Positions 59,226-64,000 of a stretch of DNA of 64,000 nucleotides are shown in pieces (position 1 is the first letter of the stretch; every line of letters starts with the position of its first letter). Position numbers and translations under genes: made by a program. The notes under the pieces were generated by a model that worked only from the letters and a program-made list of their open reading frames with translations, was not told where the DNA came from and searched no databases. Origin of the DNA: Spongilla lacustris (taxonomy: Eukaryota > Porifera > Demospongiae > Spongillida > Spongillidae); NCBI GenBank assembly GCA_949361645.1, contig OX442415.1, forward strand, positions 11,756,745 to 11,820,744, read 5' to 3'.

Positions 59226-62200
59226 GGGGGGAGCTGCATAAGTACCGACTCGTACACCATACACTATAGTTTATCGTATCTATGCACAATGTATTATATT
59301 AATGTGTAATTTAAATCAGTGCAACAACTAATAGTTGTCCGATCGATCAACATGTACAATGAAAACTTAAAAGAGAACTACCGTTCGGTGTCATGCTGGT
59401 GCCCCTCAGGCTCTACAACAAAGTAAGGGAACCATGGCTTGGAAAAGATTATGGAATTTCGATTTCAGTATATTTACCGGCTGTTTCTGCTATATATTGC
59501 CTTTTGGCTTTCGCCATGTTAATACAATGGCCCCCGGTCGCCTAGGACGAAATCAACAAGCTGCAACGTACCCAACGGACTTGGTTGGAGTTAAAGGCGT
59601 TGACGCCTGTGTTTCAAGGACGTTGTATCAATATACATTAACTTTGAGTGTATTCGTTTTCAAGCCTTCAAAACACTACAGGAAAACACAGTGACATTAT
59701 TGATAGCTTCGAGTAAAAATAGGTTTTATTCAGAGGAAAACAGCCTAATGATTATACAATATCAAACGCATTACATAGCATTATTTTCCGTGGTTCCGGG
59801 GATAAAAAAAAAGTGATAGGTATATGCTGACAACCACCTGACCATAGATTAAGCTTTTATAGCTAGCTTATGAAGAAACCTTCTATTCGAGCGGGAAGTG
59901 ACGTCACGTATGCATTCTAATCAATGGTCACGCCCCTTGACGTACTCACTCATATTTACCTACGTGCACTACTAGTCTACCAAGCCGGAGCTCAGTCCAG
60001 TCGGTTATAGAAGTCTGATTTCATGGAGACAGCGCCGGATACAAAGGACAGGTAATAGTAAATGCACTTGTATCCTTCTCCTACAAGCTAGGCTACGCAT
60101 ACGGTGCTTTAGTTTAGTGAGTTAGTCTTTTATACATTAACTAGTCAATAGGGCAACTGAAATTTCAAATTGCTTGCCCAAATTAAGCGCGTGATTTGTT
60201 AGTTTGTGCCTGGTACCAATACTAATAGGCCGGCAGCTACTGCAACAGCATGCTGCATGACGAAAGGGGGTTAGGACAAGGAGATCCAAAGCAGTGAGTA
60301 AGCATGCCCCTTCTTGCTAGATCTATATATGATCTCTGCTAGAATCTCGTACTGCTATTAATTTTTTAAACAAAAAAAGAAGTTTCACTATACACCACGA
60401 AATCATTTCCATAGCAACGGGGTTAATTACGCCATTTTGCAAGAGCTCAAGTACAGTACCAAAAGAACTGCCACCGGCTTTGGACAGCCAATAGTTTGGA
60501 CCTCGTTTGTAGCAAATCATATCTGTTTAGAAAAAAGATGGGTATTTCTAGAAGTTAATTCAGTATTCCTGTCCTTACTAGTATTGTATTAAGTCCCAGG
60601 AATTTTATAAGGCCACTACTTTAGTCTCCCATACATGCATACACTTAGAAGGTTGTCTATTTGTATAATTGTATGACACATACTGATTATATAATCAGGA
60701 GAACTATTAAGGTTCCGTTTCAAACAAAATAGGAGTTTTAGCAAGATCCACTAACAAAAGCAGTGTATATCTCTACTTGGAAGGGTCAAGCGTGTAATAA
60801 AAACATGACAGTCCCTCGTCCTGTTTTTATGGCAGCGAAGGAAACTGAGATATAGTTTAGAGCCCAGTGGGCCTTAGCCCTAAGAAGGGAGCCCTATCAC
60901 TGTAATAGCAATCATTGTGGTCAAAACATCCAGTTTAAAAAAATACTAATTCGATATACAACAAAATAGTGTATGGCTCTCTGCAGCTCTGTTCATGATG
61001 CTAGTACATGTACATGTCGTTAGACTCCTGCATGCTTACCTTTGCACAGTGCATGGTAACTGCATGTGCATGTATGCATGTCAAACCAGTAGCACATCCC
61101 TTTGTTGAAATCAAGGCTGTGCCATAATTCCTCAATGAGGATATCATGTCACTCAGTCTGTAGCACATTTATTTGTTGGAGCCATCCGTATAATTTGTCC
61201 CTCATCTTGCTTGCACTACATTGGTCCATGTTCTTCTATCCAAGGCCGTGGTGGACTCAAAGCCGCCTATGGTTATACATGTACTCACCAGTATGAGTCT
61301 TAGAGTACATTCCAATTCTTGGATAAAAGTACCCCACAAGCACATCAGTCTGCTGTAGCATAAATTGTTGCACTAGCACTTTTGGACCTGCTGATATATC
61401 TTGGCATCAGCAGGGCTTGATTTTGGCACAATGTAACCTTGAGCCAGGTCTTAATGTGTGGTGGTAAGAGGTGAAAGAAGAAGAAAAAAACACTGGATAT
61501 CATTCTCAGTGGTGGAATCCTTGGTATTTGGAGCGGGTTTTATTTTTTTATTGTGCTGGTGCGGTACATACATGCATACATGTAATCTCACATCCCTTCT
61601 TTGGATCTCCAGATCTTTCTGATGATGAGCTAATTTCAGCGCTATCCGGCCAGAACTTATAGTCAATTCATTCAAATTTTTTTTAATTCTGTAGTGTCAT
61701 AGTGTAGACGGCTGAATAGTGAATACAAAATTCTAAAGTATTACAGTTGTACCAGCTGCCTGCTCTGTCCATGAATTATGTATGTACACATGAACCATAC
61801 ACACTGTACTCATCCTAGTTGTCCCTCTCAATGTGGTGCTTGCATGAAGGGTAGGAAAAGCCGGCTGATTGATGTATGTTCTCATTCTTGAAATAATTGC
61901 GTATAGATTTATATGCATGTACATACAGTAACAGTAATTATGGTTTGACTGTGAACTGAATACTATACCTCATCCCAAACTTGGATTAGTAATTGTAGGA
62001 TATTACTTAGGGCTAAAGGTGAGCATACATGATTGAGCAAGTACGCTGTAGAGCTGGAATAAATATTAACAATAATTAAACTCTATGATTGACAGTCTAA
62101 TTTCAAGTGAATAAGAATGACTTAGAAATCTCCAGCTTAGAATATCAAATCATAGCTATATACAGGGTGTTTCTCAATCAAGGAAAGTTGTTTATAAATT

Positions 62201-64000
62201 AAACACAATTAGTTAATTAACTGATAATTGTAAAAATTTCTAGCAGCAAAAGAAGATATGCTGGTGAAAAAAAGAATTAATAATTAATATTGATAAAAGT
62301 CTCAAGACCCTATTCAATTAACTACTTCCATTTAGAAGTTATTCAAAATTGAAATCTTAATTTTATGAATGTACTTGATTTAGGGGCCCATTGCATCTTG
62401 ATTTAGTGGTTTTAATTTATTAATAAATTTGGCAAGGTGTTATAAAATTCAAGCAAATGTTAGAGCTTTTGGATGCCTCTTAATGATTATTTGAAGTATT
62501 AATTTTTAAATTGATATTTAATTTGTTTGAGCAAATTAGCAACAATAATCTGTTAATTAACTGTTTGTGGTAAGTTAGTATGGTATTACATTTAGACTAT
62601 TCTTCACCACTGCTTACATGTGGCTCCCCCCTTCAGTGTGCTTCTGATGGAACAGTATTCACGCACAACCTGTGGGGTGTGCTCCCAGCTTTACAAGGAT
62701 CCTAGAATGTTACCATGTTTGCACTCCTTCTGTCTGCAATGCCTCCATCATGAGATAGAGAAAAGTGGTTCCCAACAAGCGTTCAAATGTCCCACCTGTG
62801 CACAAAACACGAGCATCCCATCGGGAGGGGCCAGTGTCCTCCCTCAGGACCTTCGTCTTGGATTTGAGGTAGAGGTAGCCGGATACGTATCAAAGATTGT
62901 CAGCGGCAACGAGGTGTGTTGTGACCATTGCATAGAAGTAAATGGTGGCCCTGCTGTGGTGTTCTGCTGTACATGTTGTCAGTTCCTTTGCAAGCCCTGT
63001 CATAAATACCACAAACGTGGTCGCCAGCAGTCCAGTCACATAATGATTGGCCTGGATCTGGAAGGAGCCAAGCTATTGCAGGCCACCATGAAACCACATG
63101 AAAAATCGTGCACACTTCATAACCTGGTGTTAGATGTCTACTGTGAAACGTGTAAGTTCCTGTGCTGTCCAAGGTGTATCCTCGTGGACCATAAAGATCA
63201 TGCATGGTGTAATCTTGTCAATGTTGCTGTCAGCCATAGAGATGAAATGAATAGTGCATTGAACGCTACGAATGAGGTCGTGACTAAGCTTACTGGAGCC
63301 ATTGAAGGAAATGACAAGAAATTAGTAAAATTAGAGATTTCCAAAAGGAGTGGTATTGTAGCCATTGACAGCATGTTCGAAATGCTCCAACAAACCTTAC
63401 AGAAAAGGAAGGAGGCATTATTGACGGAATTAGAGGCTATGTCACTGTCAAAGACGACTGCTCTGTCTCTTCAGAAAGAACAGTTTGAGAAGACACTGGA
63501 GAACATTGGTCGCTACACATGCGTAGTCTCCCGTATCCTCCAAACCTACACTGACCAAGAACTGGTTGCTCTCGAGGGTCTGGGGCCCACTGAATTGAAG
63601 GCTACTCTGAAGATGGTTGACAATATGTTCCTACTTCCAGTTCAACATAGTGATATATCTGTGTCGTTGCAGAAAAGTGGATTTTTAAGAGAAGTGTTGA
63701 AAATTGGTAACATTTTGGAGTACTCACCATCATCATCTGAGAGCTCATTGATATCTTCATCGATAGCCAAGGAGAAAACCAGGTTCCGTGCTAAATTAGA
63801 GACAAAGGCTACAAATGGAGGGAGCTACCCCTATGGTGGTTTAGAGGTGAAAGCTGAGTTAATAGATAAGTCACATGATGGACCAGTTATTTCAGGAGAG
63901 GTGGAGGACCATGGAGATGGTACATACACCATCACCCTCACCCCTCGGATTGCTGGTCCTCACCAGCTGGTTGTCACAATGGATGATGGTCAGCATGTAC

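Overview
The window is eukaryotic and animal-like. It has spliced genes with GT/AG introns, ankyrin-repeat and TRIM (RING, B-box, filamin) proteins, Ty3/gypsy, hAT and non-LTR elements, and dense minisatellites, dinucleotide runs and long poly-G/poly-C tracts. The mix of endonuclease-type non-LTR fragments, hAT and mariner-like MITEs and a filamin-type TRIM suggests a marine invertebrate, perhaps a sponge. That placement is inference; no species marker is visible.

The host genes form a repeated series, all on the minus strand. Copy 1 is an ankyrin-repeat gene (A, 539-1600, running off the left edge), a multi-pass membrane protein (B, 22086-23857) and the broken remains of a proline-rich gene (C, 34852-39171). 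Copy 2 lies to the right in the same order and orientation: A' (43171-51939, nine exons), B' (53005-53511, first exon only) and C' (54987-57417, apparently intact, three exons, about 676 codons). A TRIM gene (60023 to beyond 64000) starts on the plus strand after C'. The repetition could be a real segmental duplication or two haplotypes joined in assembly.

Most of the remaining DNA is mobile or repetitive. A minus-strand Ty3/gypsy element with matching LTRs spans 4533-17396. Its tRNA-Ser-like primer site overlaps the gag ATG, and a slippery heptamer lies at the gag/protease junction. Its pol is split by a 7.4-kb insertion (8125-15548) flanked by CATCAT. The insertion carries minisatellites, exon-like islands, a second gag fragment and a dispersed repeat also found at 52367-53000. 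Two hAT elements with perfect 8-bp target duplications lie at 29310-30523 (inside a large palindrome) and 44861-47165 (inside the last intron of A'). Other elements are mariner-like MITEs, paired 'CTCTTTGGGTGCC' MITEs, nested poly-G-bordered elements at 32167-33324, and a 138-bp snap-back hairpin at 40606-40743.

The largest tandem arrays are a 3-kb satellite inside gene C (35160-38215), a 20-bp array (8550-9416), 23-30-bp arrays at 1-376, 34020-34500, 50580-50700 and 54056-54670, and an 800-bp polypyrimidine tract (26640-27440). Long open frames in these arrays are artefacts of stop-free units and are not called as genes. Stretches not listed (about 3364-4370, 18100-19980, 39180-40550, 40750-42500, 60060-62160) show nothing I can support beyond scattered low-complexity sequence.
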